Positions 43,130 to 52,721 are shown, numbered from the stretch's first letter. The stretch: 64,000 nucleotides of DNA from Haloplanus ruber (GCF_024494725.1 NZ_JANHDK010000001.1:1-64000); one strand, 5' to 3'. The notes: generated from the letters alone by a model not told the origin. A program made the numbers and translations.

Positions 43130-43906
43130 TCAGAGCCGCCGATACGCGCCCAGCCGCGTCCCGTCGAGCAGGTACGCCTCCGCCGTCTCCGCGACGGCCG
43201 CAGGCAGGAACGGCGCGAGAAAGGACTGGCCCTCGACGTTGATCCACGTCCCCCCCGAGCGGTCGTTGAACGCGGGGAAGACGACGAGTTCCGGTGGCGG
43301 GTCCGGCCAGGCCAGCGCCGCCGGATCGACGCCCAGTTCCGCGGCGAACGGCTCAGCCCGCAGCGGGCCCCGGAGCCACGCCTTCTCCGCACGGCCGCCA
43401 CCCACCTCGTCTTCGAGGCGGACCTGCGGGTGTTCGTGACCCATACAGATCGTTCGCGCGCCGAGGACCGAGCGGTCGGGCCAGGTGTGACCGTGGACGA
43501 AGCCCACGTCGCCACGGCGGTAGCCGCCGGCGTCGGCAACGTCCACCCGGTCGCCGTAGGCCGCCGCGACGCCGCCGTCGTGGTTTCCGGGGACGAGCGT
43601 CAGCGGCAGATTCCGGGCGTCTAGCGCGTCGAGGAGCGCACCCACCTCGTCGCGCTCGTCGGCGCCGGGGTCACCGATTCGGTGGACTAGATCCCCGAGG
43701 ACGACCACCCGATCCGGGTCGACCTGCTCGGCCAGCGCCAGGAGGCGCGCCCGCCGGCCGTCCGCGTCGCTCGGGAGTTCGACGCCGCGCTCGTAACGCA
43801 GGCCAGTCTCGATGCCGGCGTGGTAGTCCGCGACGACCAGCGCACGCTCGTCGCCGCAGTCCGCGACCGCCGCGGGATCGCCCGGCACCGGTTCGACCAC
43901 CGCCAT
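43130..43906 (-). CDS. rpe: Calcineurin-like phosphoesterase of the rpa operon
   Basis: 258 residues. Metal-binding motifs are VADYHAGIE, VLGDLVHRIGD, GNHDGG, VHGHTWP and GHEHPQ, as in SbcD-like phosphoesterases. In Haloferax the rpa1 operon ends with a gene of this family (rpe), and the order here is the same. The start overlaps the rpap stop (TGATG). Its substrate is unknown, but the association with single-stranded DNA-binding proteins suggests a role in DNA processing. Confidence 0.88.
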   Translation of the reverse strand: MAVVEPVPGDPAAVADCGDERALVVADYHAGIETGLRYERGVELPSDADGRRARLLALAEQVDPDRVVVLGDLVHRIGDPGADERDEVGALLDALDARNLPLTLVPGNHDGGVAAAYGDRVDVADAGGYRRGDVGFVHGHTWPDRSVLGARTICMGHEHPQVRLEDEVGGGRAEKAWLRGPLRAEPFAAELGVDPAALAWPDPPPELVVFPAFNDRSGGTWINVEGQSFLAPFLPAAVAETAEAYLLDGTRLGAYRRL

Positions 43907-45582
43907 CAGATCGCCTTCAGGCTGTCCTCGCTCGGCTCGTAGCACTTCCCGCTCATCAGCGCGTCCTCGATGGCGTCGGCGACGGCGCCGGGGTCGGCGC
44001 CGTACTCGTCGACGACGGCCGCGACGACCGCGTCCCGGGCCGCCCCGTCGCCGTCGTCGAGTTCGCCCATCGCCTCGACGGCGACGGCCTCTAGGTCCAC
44101 GTCCTCGTCCGGCGACGCCGTGTCGTCGGTCTCGTCCGCTGACCCCGTGTCGTCGGTCTCGTCCGCTGACCCCGTGTCGTCGGTCTCGTCCGCTGACGCC
44201 GTGGCCGCGTCCGCAGCCTCGGTCTCGGCGGCGTCAGCGTCGAGATCCTCCGGCCCCGGAACGTCGATGCCGGCTTCGCCCGGGTCGTCGACCTCGGTCC
44301 CGCTCTCGAAGCCCACGTCGAAGGACTCCTCGACCTCGCGTCGCTCCTCCTCGTCGAGTTCGTAGAGGTCGTCGGACTCGTCGGGGTCTCCGATCTCGCC
44401 GATGTCGTCTGCATCGCCTGAGTCGTCGAATTCTCCGGGGTCGTCCGTGTCGACCGTGTCGTCGAACTCACCGAGGTCGTCCGAGTCGTCGAATTCACCG
44501 ATGTCGTCCGAGTCATCGAACTCACCGAGGTCGTCCGTGTCGTCGAATTCGCCGATACCGTCTGCATCGTCCGAGTCGTCGAACTCACCGAGGTCATCTG
44601 TGTCGTCGACCCCGCCAGTCTCCGCCGCCTCGGCGGTCGACGACGCCGGATCGGCGTCCGCGGGGTCGGTCGTCGCCTCCGTCGTAGCCTCGGTCCCGCT
44701 CGCGGCCTCGCCCTCGGACTCGGTCTCGGCGGCCGCCGACGGCTCCGTCCCGCCGTCTTCGTCCGGCGTCGACGCCGTCCCGTCGTCGATAGCGGACTCG
44801 ACGGTGGTCGTCCCGGCGTGGGCCTCCGATCCGCCATCGTCCGTCACGGCCGCGGGGAGCGGACCGAGCGACGACGTGCCGGCATCGCCCGGCGCGCGGT
44901 CGAGCGAGCGGACGGCGTCGCGGTCGCCGGCGACGACTTCCACGGCGTCGAGGGCCACCTCCCTGAGCGCGTCGAGATACGCCGTGGTCGTGCCGTACCG
45001 GTCGAGGGCGACTTGGATCCCCGTCGCCTGCGCGGCGTCGTATCCGCGGTCCTGGAGGGCCGACCGTAGCGCCTCGCCCTCGGCGTCGAGCGTCTTGGCC
45101 GCGGTCATCGCGGCGATGCGGCGGAGCGTGGCCTCGGCGGCCGACACCGTCCACCGGTCTCGCGTCTCGGCGTCGACCTCGGCGACGCTCTCCGGCCGCA
45201 CCGAGCTGTAGATCCGGTCGCCGTCGTCGGGTTCGAACGTCCGCGCCTTGCCCGTAAGCGCGACGAAGGCGGGCGGATCGGCCCGCTCGAAGAAGGCGGC
45301 GGCGTCGGGCTGGTACTGGCCGGCGTAGGAGACGAACGCCCCCGTCGGGTCGACGACCCGAGCGCGGAGGACGTCCTCGTTGACGGACTCCACCTCGGTC
45401 AGGACGCCGACCGCGAACAGGCGGTTCACCCGCGCCCCGGTGGGTGTGACGACGTACTTCGGGGCGCGTTCCTCGTCGCTCTCGGCGTAGGAGACGGTGG
45501 CGTCGTCGAACTCCGCAGCGAAGAGACGGTGGGCTACCTCGCGTTGCCCTGGTCCCGGGTCGTCCTCGTCGGCAGAACTCAT
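43906..45582 (-). CDS. rpap1: RPA-associated protein with acidic repeats
   Basis: 558 residues. The N-terminal 150 residues form an OB-fold-like domain (APKYVVTPTGARVNRLFAVG). The middle is Asp/Ser/Thr-rich, and residues about 320-480 hold repeated GEFDDSDD and SADETDDTG units. The C-terminal 60 residues (VDLEAVAVEAMGELDDGDG) form a predicted helical domain also seen in related proteins. It matches the haloarchaeal Rpap proteins that accompany RPA. It starts within the rpa stop (ATGA). Function is in the single-stranded DNA-binding complex; the exact role is not known. Confidence 0.85.
   Translation of the reverse strand: MSSADEDDPGPGQREVAHRLFAAEFDDATVSYAESDEERAPKYVVTPTGARVNRLFAVGVLTEVESVNEDVLRARVVDPTGAFVSYAGQYQPDAAAFFERADPPAFVALTGKARTFEPDDGDRIYSSVRPESVAEVDAETRDRWTVSAAEATLRRIAAMTAAKTLDAEGEALRSALQDRGYDAAQATGIQVALDRYGTTTAYLDALREVALDAVEVVAGDRDAVRSLDRAPGDAGTSSLGPLPAAVTDDGGSEAHAGTTTVESAIDDGTASTPDEDGGTEPSAAAETESEGEAASGTEATTEATTDPADADPASSTAEAAETGGVDDTDDLGEFDDSDDADGIGEFDDTDDLGEFDDSDDIGEFDDSDDLGEFDDTVDTDDPGEFDDSGDADDIGEIGDPDESDDLYELDEEERREVEESFDVGFESGTEVDDPGEAGIDVPGPEDLDADAAETEAADAATASADETDDTGSADETDDTGSADETDDTASPDEDVDLEAVAVEAMGELDDGDGAARDAVVAAVVDEYGADPGAVADAIEDALMSGKCYEPSEDSLKAI
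44120..44200 (-). repeat. Three tandem 27-bp units
   Basis: Three nearly identical units lie at 44120-44146, 44147-44173 and 44174-44200 and encode repeated SADETDDTG. The last has one base change. They could expand or contract by slippage. Confidence 0.75.
44400..44600 (-). repeat. Degenerate GEFDDSDD-coding repeat tract
   Basis: About seven units of 24-36 bp encode variants of GEFDDSDD-D-L/I inside rpap1. The GAATTC-like core recurs but the units have drifted at third positions. Confidence 0.65.
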
Positions 45583-46850
45583 CGCGTCACCCCCGCGAGC
45601 AGTTCGCTCGCCCGGTCGGCCGGATCGTCCGCGCACTCGACGAACGTCTCGGCGTCGAGGTTGGCGCCGTACTCGTCGACCGAGAGCGACCCTCGGACGC
45701 GGTACTCGCGGCCGACGATCCGGTCACGGATGGCGTCGGCGACCACCGACTTGTCCATGGCGTCACGGGCCTCCGCCTTCGCCTCCTCGATCCCACCGCC
45801 GTACACCTCGGCGGTGAGGTCGGCGCCGAGGACGGCTGTCACCGTCCCGGTCCCGTCGTCGAGGATGGCCTTCACCCGTAGGTCGTCCTCGCCCTCGACC
45901 GCGCCGTGGGCGCGACACTGGCCGTTCTGGACGACCCGGCCGCAGTCCGGACAGCGCTCGATCAGCCCCGATCCCTCCCGGACTTCGATCACGTTGCCGA
46001 CGAGTTCGACGTCGAACAGGCCGCCGGACTCGACGGCCGCACCGATCCCCATGCTGGGGGCGGATTCGGGCGCCGATATCTCCCGGTCGAGTTGTTCGAC
46101 GGTCGAGAACTCCGTGACGTTCACCTGCGGGACGCCTCGGTACTCGCGGGCGTACACGTCCGCAAGCCGGAGCGACGCGCCCGTCTCGACCTCGGCGTGG
46201 GGGTCCCAGTCGGTCAGCGGCAAGCGGGCGCTTCCGTCGGCGACGACCCCCGAGAGAATCTCCGTCTCACCGTCCCGGCCGTCGATGGTCCGGCGCTCCA
46301 CCTCGACGACGGTCACCTCGACGGTTCGGCCGCGGTCGCCGGGTTCGAGGTCGATCAGGTCGCGGTCGCCGCCGACTACGTAGGGTGTTTCGACCGGCTC
46401 CGAGGCGGCCGCGACGGTCGTGTTCGTCCCGAGGTTGAGTTCGGGCGCTCCCTCCCACTCGCGGACGTTCGCGTTGCCGACGGTGATCGAGTCCCCCGGC
46501 TCGAAGTCGACCGGCTCCCAGGCCGTGTATGCGAGTCGGCCGCTCTCGTCGGCGAACTCGCCTTCCCGGATGATCTGGTCTTCGCCCTGATAGCGGATCG
46601 AGCGCATCCCCTTGGTTAACACGCGGACAGTCACGGTGACGGAGCCGTCCTCGGGGTCGACCTCGGCCAGTGACTTCGCCGTCGGCGCCGCCGAGGCGCC
46701 CCCGTCGCCGCCGTGTTTCCGGCGGACGCTCCCTTTCGCTTCCTCGATGGGCACGTTGTAGTCGAGCAGGCTCTGCAGGTCCTCTTTGACCTCCGCTTTG
46801 GCTACGCCGAGGTTGGAGGCGAGTTCCTCGGCATGTTCGTCGAGTTGCAT
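45579..46850 (-). CDS. rpa1: Replication protein A (single-stranded DNA-binding)
   Basis: 423 residues. OB-folds are visible around residues 55-150, 160-260 and 270-360, with TVRVLTKGMRSI and VEVTVVEVERRTI as strand motifs. A zinc finger CPDCGRVVQNGQCRAHG sits near residue 300. It coats single-stranded DNA in replication and repair. The start at 46850 is chosen because a TATA box (GGTTTTTAT, about 46876-46884) is centred 30 nt upstream; the ATG at 46877 would lie inside that box. It heads the operon rpa1-rpap1-rpe. Confidence 0.92.
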   Translation of the reverse strand: MQLDEHAEELASNLGVAKAEVKEDLQSLLDYNVPIEEAKGSVRRKHGGDGGASAAPTAKSLAEVDPEDGSVTVTVRVLTKGMRSIRYQGEDQIIREGEFADESGRLAYTAWEPVDFEPGDSITVGNANVREWEGAPELNLGTNTTVAAASEPVETPYVVGGDRDLIDLEPGDRGRTVEVTVVEVERRTIDGRDGETEILSGVVADGSARLPLTDWDPHAEVETGASLRLADVYAREYRGVPQVNVTEFSTVEQLDREISAPESAPSMGIGAAVESGGLFDVELVGNVIEVREGSGLIERCPDCGRVVQNGQCRAHGAVEGEDDLRVKAILDDGTGTVTAVLGADLTAEVYGGGIEEAKAEARDAMDKSVVADAIRDRIVGREYRVRGSLSVDEYGANLDAETFVECADDPADRASELLAGVTR

Positions 46851-46969
46851 CGGATTGTGGATTGGTCGTGCGGTCATAAAAACCTCGTCCGCCCCAGCGT
46901 TCCGCTCACCGGCGTGAGAGCCACGACCGGCACCGAAAGCGGTTTGCGCCGCCGGGCGAAGGGTTCGGC

Positions 46970-47647
46970 ATGGAAGTCGTCGTCAACGCGGCGACCAGCG
47001 TCGACGGGAAGCTTTCGACCCGGGAGCGCCGACAGGTTCGCATCTCCGGCGACGCGGATTTCGACCGCGTGGATCGCCTCCGAGCGGCCGCCGACGGCGT
47101 CCTCGTCGGCGTCGGAACCGTCCTCGCAGACGACCCACATCTCGGCGTGAAATCGGAGGACCGACGAGTCGAACGCCTCCGGAACGGTCGCTCGGCCAAC
47201 CCGGCACGCGTCGTCGCCGACTCCCGTGCCCGAACCCCGACGGACGCGACGGTGCTCGACGACGACGCCGCCACCTACCTGCTCGTCTCCGAGGCGGCGC
47301 CCACGGATCGCCTCGACGCCCTCCGCGAGGCGGGGACGGACGTCACGGTGATCACCGCGGGGGCGGAACGGGTCGACCTCGCCACCGCCTTCGCGAGACT
47401 CGAAGCGATGGGCGTGGACCGCCTCCTCGCCGAGGGCGGGGGCGAACTCATCTTTTCGCTGTTCGACGCCGGACTCGTCGACGAACTCAGTGTGTTCGTC
47501 GGATCCATCGTCATCGGCGGCCGCGACGCGCCCACACTCGCCGACGGCGAGGGGTTCGTCGAGGCCGTTCCCGCCCTCGACCTCGTCGATGTCGAACGAG
47601 TCGACGACGGGGTCGTCCTCCAATATCGCGTCGAGGGACGACCATAG
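46970..47647 (+). CDS. arfC: Diaminohydroxy-ribosylaminopyrimidine reductase (RibD/RIB7 type)
   Basis: 225 residues, no deaminase domain. The motifs VVNAATSVDGKLSTR, GVGTVLADDPHL and LLAEGGGELIFSLF match archaeal 2,5-diamino-6-ribosylamino-pyrimidinone phosphate reductase, an NAD(P)H-dependent step towards riboflavin and F420. It diverges from the rpa operon. Confidence 0.9.
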   Translation: MEVVVNAATSVDGKLSTRERRQVRISGDADFDRVDRLRAAADGVLVGVGTVLADDPHLGVKSEDRRVERLRNGRSANPARVVADSRARTPTDATVLDDDAATYLLVSEAAPTDRLDALREAGTDVTVITAGAERVDLATAFARLEAMGVDRLLAEGGGELIFSLFDAGLVDELSVFVGSIVIGGRDAPTLADGEGFVEAVPALDLVDVERVDDGVVLQYRVEGRP

Positions 47648-47712
47648 GCGGTCGTGCGTGGCGACACCAGATCGACTCAACCGTTAAGGGGTTCGCGTGG
47701 CTACTGGGAGAT

Positions 47713-48051
47713 ATGAGCAAGTCGACTGCCGACACGTCCGAACCTGTCCACGTCGAAGACGACGACCACCTGAACGAACTCGTCTCTGATCACGCCGTCA
47801 TCCTCGTCGACTACTACGCCGACTGGTGCGGTCCCTGTAAGATGCTGGAGCCGACGGTCGAGGAAATCGCCGCCGAGACGGACGCGGTCGTACTGAAAGT
47901 CGACATCGACGAACTGCAGGAACTCGCCCAGGAGCGGGGCATCCGGAGCGTCCCCACCCTCGAGTTCTACGCGAACGGCGAGCAGGCCGAACGCCTGATC
48001 GGCGTCCAGGACAAGGCCGACCTGGTCGAAATCGTCGACGACCTCTCCTGA
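47713..48051 (+). CDS. trx: Thioredoxin
   Basis: 112 residues. The active site is WCGPCK (C39 and C42) in [14 protein letters not shown], and the cis-Pro lies in RSVPTLEFY. It reduces protein disulfides in the cytoplasm. A TATA-like CGTTAAGG is centred 27 nt upstream. SBDS lies downstream on the same strand, with its own promoter. Confidence 0.95.
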   Translation: MSKSTADTSEPVHVEDDDHLNELVSDHAVILVDYYADWCGPCKMLEPTVEEIAAETDAVVLKVDIDELQELAQERGIRSVPTLEFYANGEQAERLIGVQDKADLVEIVDDLS

Positions 48052-48111
48052 GCGACGCCCGACACCCGCCGGACTGCCGGCATCCGCGCCCTCTCGTCAC
48101 GTCGGGCGAGA

Positions 48112-48119
48112 GTATATAC
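48112..48119 (+). promoter_or_regulatory. TATA box of the SBDS gene
   Basis: GTATATAC is centred 27 nt before the ATG at 48143. Confidence 0.6.
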
Positions 48120-48142
48120 CCCCGGAGTATCTACCTCGGCGT

Positions 48143-48868
48143 ATGATTTCACTCGACGAGGCGGTCACCGCCCGCCTCGAATCCCACGGCGAGCGCTTCG
48201 AGGTACTGATCGACCCCGACGCGGCGCTGGCCATCAAGCGCGGCGAGTTCGAGGACGACCTGGAGGACGTCATCGCCGCCGAGGACGTCTTCGAGAACGC
48301 CTCGCGGGGCGACCGCCCCGCCGAGAACGACCTCGAAACGGTATTTGACACGACCGACCCCTTGGAGATCATTCCCGAGGTGGTCACGCGCGGTGAGATC
48401 CAGATCACCGCCGACCAGCGCCGCGAGATGCAAGAACAGAAGCGCAAGCAGTTGATCAACCGAATCGCGCGCAACGCGGTCAATCCGCAGATGGACGACG
48501 CCCCGCACCCGCCCGAGCGGATCGAGCGGGCGCTAGAGGAGGCTGGCTTCCAGGTCGACCCGATGGAGCGTGTCGAGACACAGGTCGACGAGGCACTCGA
48601 CGCGCTTCGGCCCGTCATCCCCATCCGCTTTGCCGAGGTGACCGTGGCGGTGCAGGTGCCCGCCGACAAGGCCGGAAGCGCTCAGGCGAAGATCCGCGAG
48701 TTCGGCGACCTAGACAGCGAGGAGTGGCAGGCCGACGGCTCCTGGATCGGCGTGCTCACCTTCCCGGCTGGGATGCAAAACGACTTCTACGACCTGGTGA
48801 ACGAGGTGACCAGCGGTGAGGCCGAGACGCAGATTGTCAAAGACGAGGACGACCTGAACGTCAGGTAG
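48143..48868 (+). CDS. sdo1: Ribosome maturation protein SBDS
   Basis: 241 residues, the full length of the archaeal family. Domain I starts [25 protein letters not shown], and the helical middle carries [20 protein letters not shown] and [22 protein letters not shown]. Domain III ends in [14 protein letters not shown]. It helps mature the large ribosomal subunit. Confidence 0.96.
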   Translation: MISLDEAVTARLESHGERFEVLIDPDAALAIKRGEFEDDLEDVIAAEDVFENASRGDRPAENDLETVFDTTDPLEIIPEVVTRGEIQITADQRREMQEQKRKQLINRIARNAVNPQMDDAPHPPERIERALEEAGFQVDPMERVETQVDEALDALRPVIPIRFAEVTVAVQVPADKAGSAQAKIREFGDLDSEEWQADGSWIGVLTFPAGMQNDFYDLVNEVTSGEAETQIVKDEDDLNVR

Positions 48869-48899
48869 TTCCGTCGGCGCGCCTGCACCGACGAGACGA

Positions 48900-49238
48900 C
48901 TATCCGCGCCGGAATCCCAGCAGGAATCCGCCGGTGAAGCCCACCGACACCGAGAGCGTCGAGAGGATGGTCGACACCCAGTCCGGTGGGCCGGCCGTCG
49001 CGCCCTCACTCGTCTGCACCAAGCCAGCCGAGAGCGCCTCCCAGTCGACACGCAGAATCTCTCGGGATTCGAGGAACTTGAACAAGGCGAGTTCGAGGCC
49101 GACGATCAGGGCGATGACCTTGGCGAGTTTCTTTGCCGCGAAACCGATGATCCCCCCGAGTACGGCCCCGCTGCCGAACTCGATCCCCAACTGCTGGGGG
49201 TCGATTCCCAGTTGTAAGGCGTGTAGGAGCCCGTCCAT
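48900..49238 (-). CDS. FUN14-family membrane protein
   Basis: 112 residues. Membrane segments FGSGAVLGGIIGFAAKKLAKVIALIVGLELAL and VSTILSTLSVSVGFTGGFLLGFRRG fit the FUN14 family. Function in archaea is unknown. GGGAGG stands very near the ATG. The gene faces the SBDS gene and diverges from hflX. Confidence 0.82.
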   Translation of the reverse strand: MDGLLHALQLGIDPQQLGIEFGSGAVLGGIIGFAAKKLAKVIALIVGLELALFKFLESREILRVDWEALSAGLVQTSEGATAGPPDWVSTILSTLSVSVGFTGGFLLGFRRG

Positions 49239-49370
49239 ACCTCCCGTGTATCGTGCGGGGCTAAGTCGTTTGTGGCGTGGGACGCGAGCGGAGTTTAAGT
49301 GCTTCGAGTGCCTACCTCGCCGGTAGAACGTGCAGGGAACGCAACCGGCTCCCGACGGGCGGACGTACCG

Positions 49371-50666
49371 ATGAGAGCCATCGTCGCCAAGCGCGCCGAC
49401 CGCGGTGACGCCGATCTCGACGAGATCACCGAACTCGCGCGCGCCGCGGGGCACGAGGTGGTCGGCGAACTCACACAGACCCGGGAGGAAGACGCCGCCT
49501 ACGGCTTCGGCGAGGGGAAAGTCGAGGAGTTGGCGGCACTGACCGTCGAACTGGACGCCGAGGCGGTGATCATCGACAACCGCCTCGGGCCATACCAGAC
49601 CTACAACATCGGCGGCAAACTCCCCGAAGGCGTCGAGGTTGTCGACCGCTTTACGCTTATCCTCGACATCTTCGGCCAGCGGGCCCGGACCCGCAAAGCG
49701 CAGTTACAGGTCGAACTCGCGGAGCTTCGCTACGAACTCCCGCGGGCGGAGGCGAAAACCAGCCTCGCAAAGCGGGACGAACGCCCCGGCTTCATGGGCC
49801 TCGGGGAGTACGACGAGAGCCGCGAGCGCGACATCAAAAACCAGATCGCCGACATCAAGCGGGAACTGGACTCCATCGCCGACAAGGAGGCGACGCGGCG
49901 GGAACGGCGCCGCGAGTCCGGGTTCGATCTGGTGGCGCTTGCGGGCTACACCAACGCCGGCAAGTCGACGCTGATGCGCCGGCTGGCCGCGGAGCTCGAC
50001 ATCGACGAGAACGAGGACCGCCACCCGGACCTCCAGACGACCGCCGAGAGCGAGGACCGCCTGTTCACGACGCTCGGCACCACCACCCGCCGGGCCGACA
50101 CCGGACGTCGGGACGTCCTCCTGACCGACACGGTGGGATTCGTCTCCGACCTGCCCCACTGGCTGGTCGAGTCCTTCGAGTCGACGCTCGACTCCGTGTA
50201 CCACGCCGACCTCGTCTTGCTGGTGGTCGACGCCAGCGAATCGATCGAGGAGATGCGCGAGAAACTCGTCACCTGTCACGACACGCTGTACGAGCGCAAC
50301 GAGGCCCCCATCGTCACCGTGTTGAACAAGGTCGACCGCGTCGACGACGACGAGTTCGCCGACAAGCGGGAGGCGCTGTCGGCGCTCGCGCCCAATCCCG
50401 TCGCCGTCTCGGGGCTGACCGGCGAGCGCGTCGACGAACTCCGCGACCGGATCGAGCGAGAACTCCCGGACTGGCGGTTCGAACGGCTCGTCCTCCCGCT
50501 TTCGGACGACGCCATGAGCCTCGTCTCCTGGGTGCACGACCACGGCAACGTGGAGACGGAGGCCTACGAGGGCGATCAGCTAACCCTGGAGTTCGAGGCA
50601 CCGCCGTCGGTCGTCGAACGCGCCCGCGCAAAGGCGGGCGACCTCACGGCCGTCGAATCGGTGTAA
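49371..50666 (+). CDS. hflX: GTPase HflX
   Basis: 431 residues. The N-terminal HflX domain (FGEGKVEELAALTVELDAEAVIIDN) is followed by a coiled-coil linker (LELAELRYELPRAEAK-like, residues 115-185) and a TRAFAC GTPase domain with GYTNAGKST (G1), DTVGFVSDLP (G3) and NKVD (G4). It binds the ribosome and splits stalled subunits in relatives. An A+T-rich TTTAAG near 49290 may be the promoter, giving a leader of about 50 nt. Confidence 0.93.
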   Translation: MRAIVAKRADRGDADLDEITELARAAGHEVVGELTQTREEDAAYGFGEGKVEELAALTVELDAEAVIIDNRLGPYQTYNIGGKLPEGVEVVDRFTLILDIFGQRARTRKAQLQVELAELRYELPRAEAKTSLAKRDERPGFMGLGEYDESRERDIKNQIADIKRELDSIADKEATRRERRRESGFDLVALAGYTNAGKSTLMRRLAAELDIDENEDRHPDLQTTAESEDRLFTTLGTTTRRADTGRRDVLLTDTVGFVSDLPHWLVESFESTLDSVYHADLVLLVVDASESIEEMREKLVTCHDTLYERNEAPIVTVLNKVDRVDDDEFADKREALSALAPNPVAVSGLTGERVDELRDRIERELPDWRFERLVLPLSDDAMSLVSWVHDHGNVETEAYEGDQLTLEFEAPPSVVERARAKAGDLTAVESV

Positions 50667-50712
50667 GCCGCGCGCCGCCGCCCGTTCGTGATCGACAACG
50701 GGTCGGCCGCGA

Positions 50713-51207
50713 CTACAGTTCTCGCTTCGTCTTCTCGGTCACCCGCACGTCGCGAATCGCCGTGTCGGGGTACTCGCCGTCGGCGTCCTTTTCGGCGGCT
50801 TTCACCATGTCCCAGACGACGTTTAGACCGGTCGTCACGCCCTCCAGCGCCTCCATCTCACAGCCCGTCTTGCCGGTCGTCTCGACGGTGACGGTCAGCG
50901 TCACCCGATCCTCGTCGACCTCGAAGTCGGTCTCGACGTTCGTGATCGGAATCTGGTGACACATCGGGATCGTCTCCCAGGTGTGTTTCACCGCCTGGAC
51001 GGCCCCGACGCGGGCGGTTGCCAGCACGTTCCCTTTCCCGATGTCGTCGTCGCGGATGGCGGCGACCGTCGAGGGCTGGAGGTGGATCGCCCCCGCGGCG
51101 ACCGCGCGGCGCGCGGTGTCGGGTTTGTCGCCGACGTCGACCATCTGGACGTTGCCGTCGTCGTCGGTGTGGGTCAGGTCGTCGCCGGCGTCGGCGTCGT
51201 CACGCAT
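50713..51207 (-). CDS. moaC: Cyclic pyranopterin monophosphate synthase MoaC
   Basis: 164 residues. It converts the MoaA product to cyclic pyranopterin monophosphate in molybdenum cofactor synthesis. Family motifs are VDVGDKPDTARRAVA, GNVLATARVGAVQAVKHT, IPMCHQIPI and EMEALEGVTTGLNVVWDMVKA. It begins 8 nt inside the nnr gene, so the two are coupled. Confidence 0.95.
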   Translation of the reverse strand: MRDDADAGDDLTHTDDDGNVQMVDVGDKPDTARRAVAAGAIHLQPSTVAAIRDDDIGKGNVLATARVGAVQAVKHTWETIPMCHQIPITNVETDFEVDEDRVTLTVTVETTGKTGCEMEALEGVTTGLNVVWDMVKAAEKDADGEYPDTAIRDVRVTEKTKREL

Positions 51208-52639
51208 CGACACCACCCCACAGAGTCCGCGGGAGTTCGGGCAACAGATCACTCGCCAGCAGGCCGTACCCCTGGCGGTCGACGACCCGGTCGCCCGCGA
51301 GGCCGTTGGCGTAGGCGGCGAGGGCACCGGCGTCGACCGGCCGCTGTGTCGAGAGGAGCGCACCCGCGGCGCCCGCGAGGACGTCCCCGGTGCCGCCGAC
51401 GGTCATCCCGGGGTTGCCCGTCCGGTTGACCCGCGCCCGCTCCCCGTCGGTGATCACGTCGTGGGCGCCTTTCACCAGCAGGGTGTGGCCCAACTCGGCC
51501 GCGAAGTCGGCGACAGCGTCGAGTCGGTCGCGCCAGTCGTCGGCACTTGGGCCGCCCATTCCCCGGAGTTCGCCCTGGTGGGGCGTACAGAGGAGCGTCG
51601 CGTCGGTGTCGACATCGGGGACGACCCCGAGGGCGTCGGCGTCGACCACCGCCCGGCCATCGTAGTCGGCGAGGAAGTCCCGCACCGCCGCGAGCGTCGC
51701 CTCGTGGTCGCCGAGACCCGGGCCGAGGACGACGGTGTCGTGGGCGGCGGCGAGTTCCTGGACGTGCTCTAGGTGGTCGATCCGGAGTCGGTCACCGTCG
51801 AACGGCCGGACGATCAACCCCTCCTCGAATCCCTGGACCTCACTGGCGACAGCCTGCGGGCAGGCCACCCGCACCAGGTCGGCGCCGGCGCGCATCGCCG
51901 CCTGCCCCGCGAGCGCCGGTGCGCCGGTGTAGGGGCCGCCGCCGACGACGAGCACCTCGCCGAACGCACCCTTGTGTGCGTCGGCCGGCCGGGAGAGCAG
52001 GCGGCGGTCGCCCGGCCCCGTGAAGCGTTCGGCCGCCTCGGGGATGCCGATGTCGGCGACGGTCACCGTCGCGTCGAGAGGCTCCAGTCCGGGTTTGGCG
52101 TCGTGGAAGGTGACGACGTGGTCGGCGTCGACGGCGACGCCCGCGGCCTCGCCGGTGTCGGCGTCGACGCCCGAGGGCACGTCGACGGCGACGACCGTCG
52201 CGTCTGTCCCGTTGATCGCCTCGACTGCCGTGCGTTCGGGCTGACGGGGCGCCCCCGTCACGCCCGTCCCCAAGAGGGCGTCGACGACGACGTCGGGGTC
52301 GTCGAGCGCCAGCGACCGGGAGTCGCGGACGACCCGCGTCTCGTAGTCGGCGGCGGTCAACGCCGCCCAGTTCTCGCGGGCGATATCGGTGCCGATGCTC
52401 TCGGGGCGGCCGAGCAGATGGACGGTCACGTCGTCGCCGTCGAGAAAGCGGGCGGCGACGAAGGCGTCGCCGCCGTTGTTGCCACGGCCACAGACGAGGG
52501 CGACGGCGGCGCCGGGGTCGGCCACCCGCTGGACCACCCTCGCGACGGCGTTCCCGCTCGACTCCATCAACTGTTTGCGCGGAACCCCGAGGGCGGCCGC
52601 GTTCTCGTCGACGGCCGCCATCCGGTCTGCGGTGATCAT
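51200..52639 (-). CDS. nnrD: Bifunctional NAD(P)H-hydrate epimerase/dehydratase
   Basis: 479 residues. Residues 1-210 are the YjeF epimerase (GRGNNGGDAFVAARFL, DVPSGVDADTGE). Residues 220-479 are the carbohydrate-kinase-like dehydratase (GGPYTGAPALAGQAAMRAGADLV, GNPGMTVGGTGDVLAG). It repairs damaged NAD(P)H. Downstream it overlaps moaC by 8 nt; upstream it diverges from the MFS gene. Confidence 0.95.
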   Translation of the reverse strand: MITADRMAAVDENAAALGVPRKQLMESSGNAVARVVQRVADPGAAVALVCGRGNNGGDAFVAARFLDGDDVTVHLLGRPESIGTDIARENWAALTAADYETRVVRDSRSLALDDPDVVVDALLGTGVTGAPRQPERTAVEAINGTDATVVAVDVPSGVDADTGEAAGVAVDADHVVTFHDAKPGLEPLDATVTVADIGIPEAAERFTGPGDRRLLSRPADAHKGAFGEVLVVGGGPYTGAPALAGQAAMRAGADLVRVACPQAVASEVQGFEEGLIVRPFDGDRLRIDHLEHVQELAAAHDTVVLGPGLGDHEATLAAVRDFLADYDGRAVVDADALGVVPDVDTDATLLCTPHQGELRGMGGPSADDWRDRLDAVADFAAELGHTLLVKGAHDVITDGERARVNRTGNPGMTVGGTGDVLAGAAGALLSTQRPVDAGALAAYANGLAGDRVVDRQGYGLLASDLLPELPRTLWGGVDA

Positions 52640-52721
52640 ATCCCGGTTTCGCTCCGCCGGCCGTTATACTATTCGCCACGCGGAGCGCAACGCTTGTGCC
52701 CCGCCTGGTCGAAGGGCGACC

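Noticed and set aside
44120-44600. CRISPR-like or intergenic repeat array
   Set aside because: The repeats are in frame inside rpap1 and follow codon phase without unique spacers.
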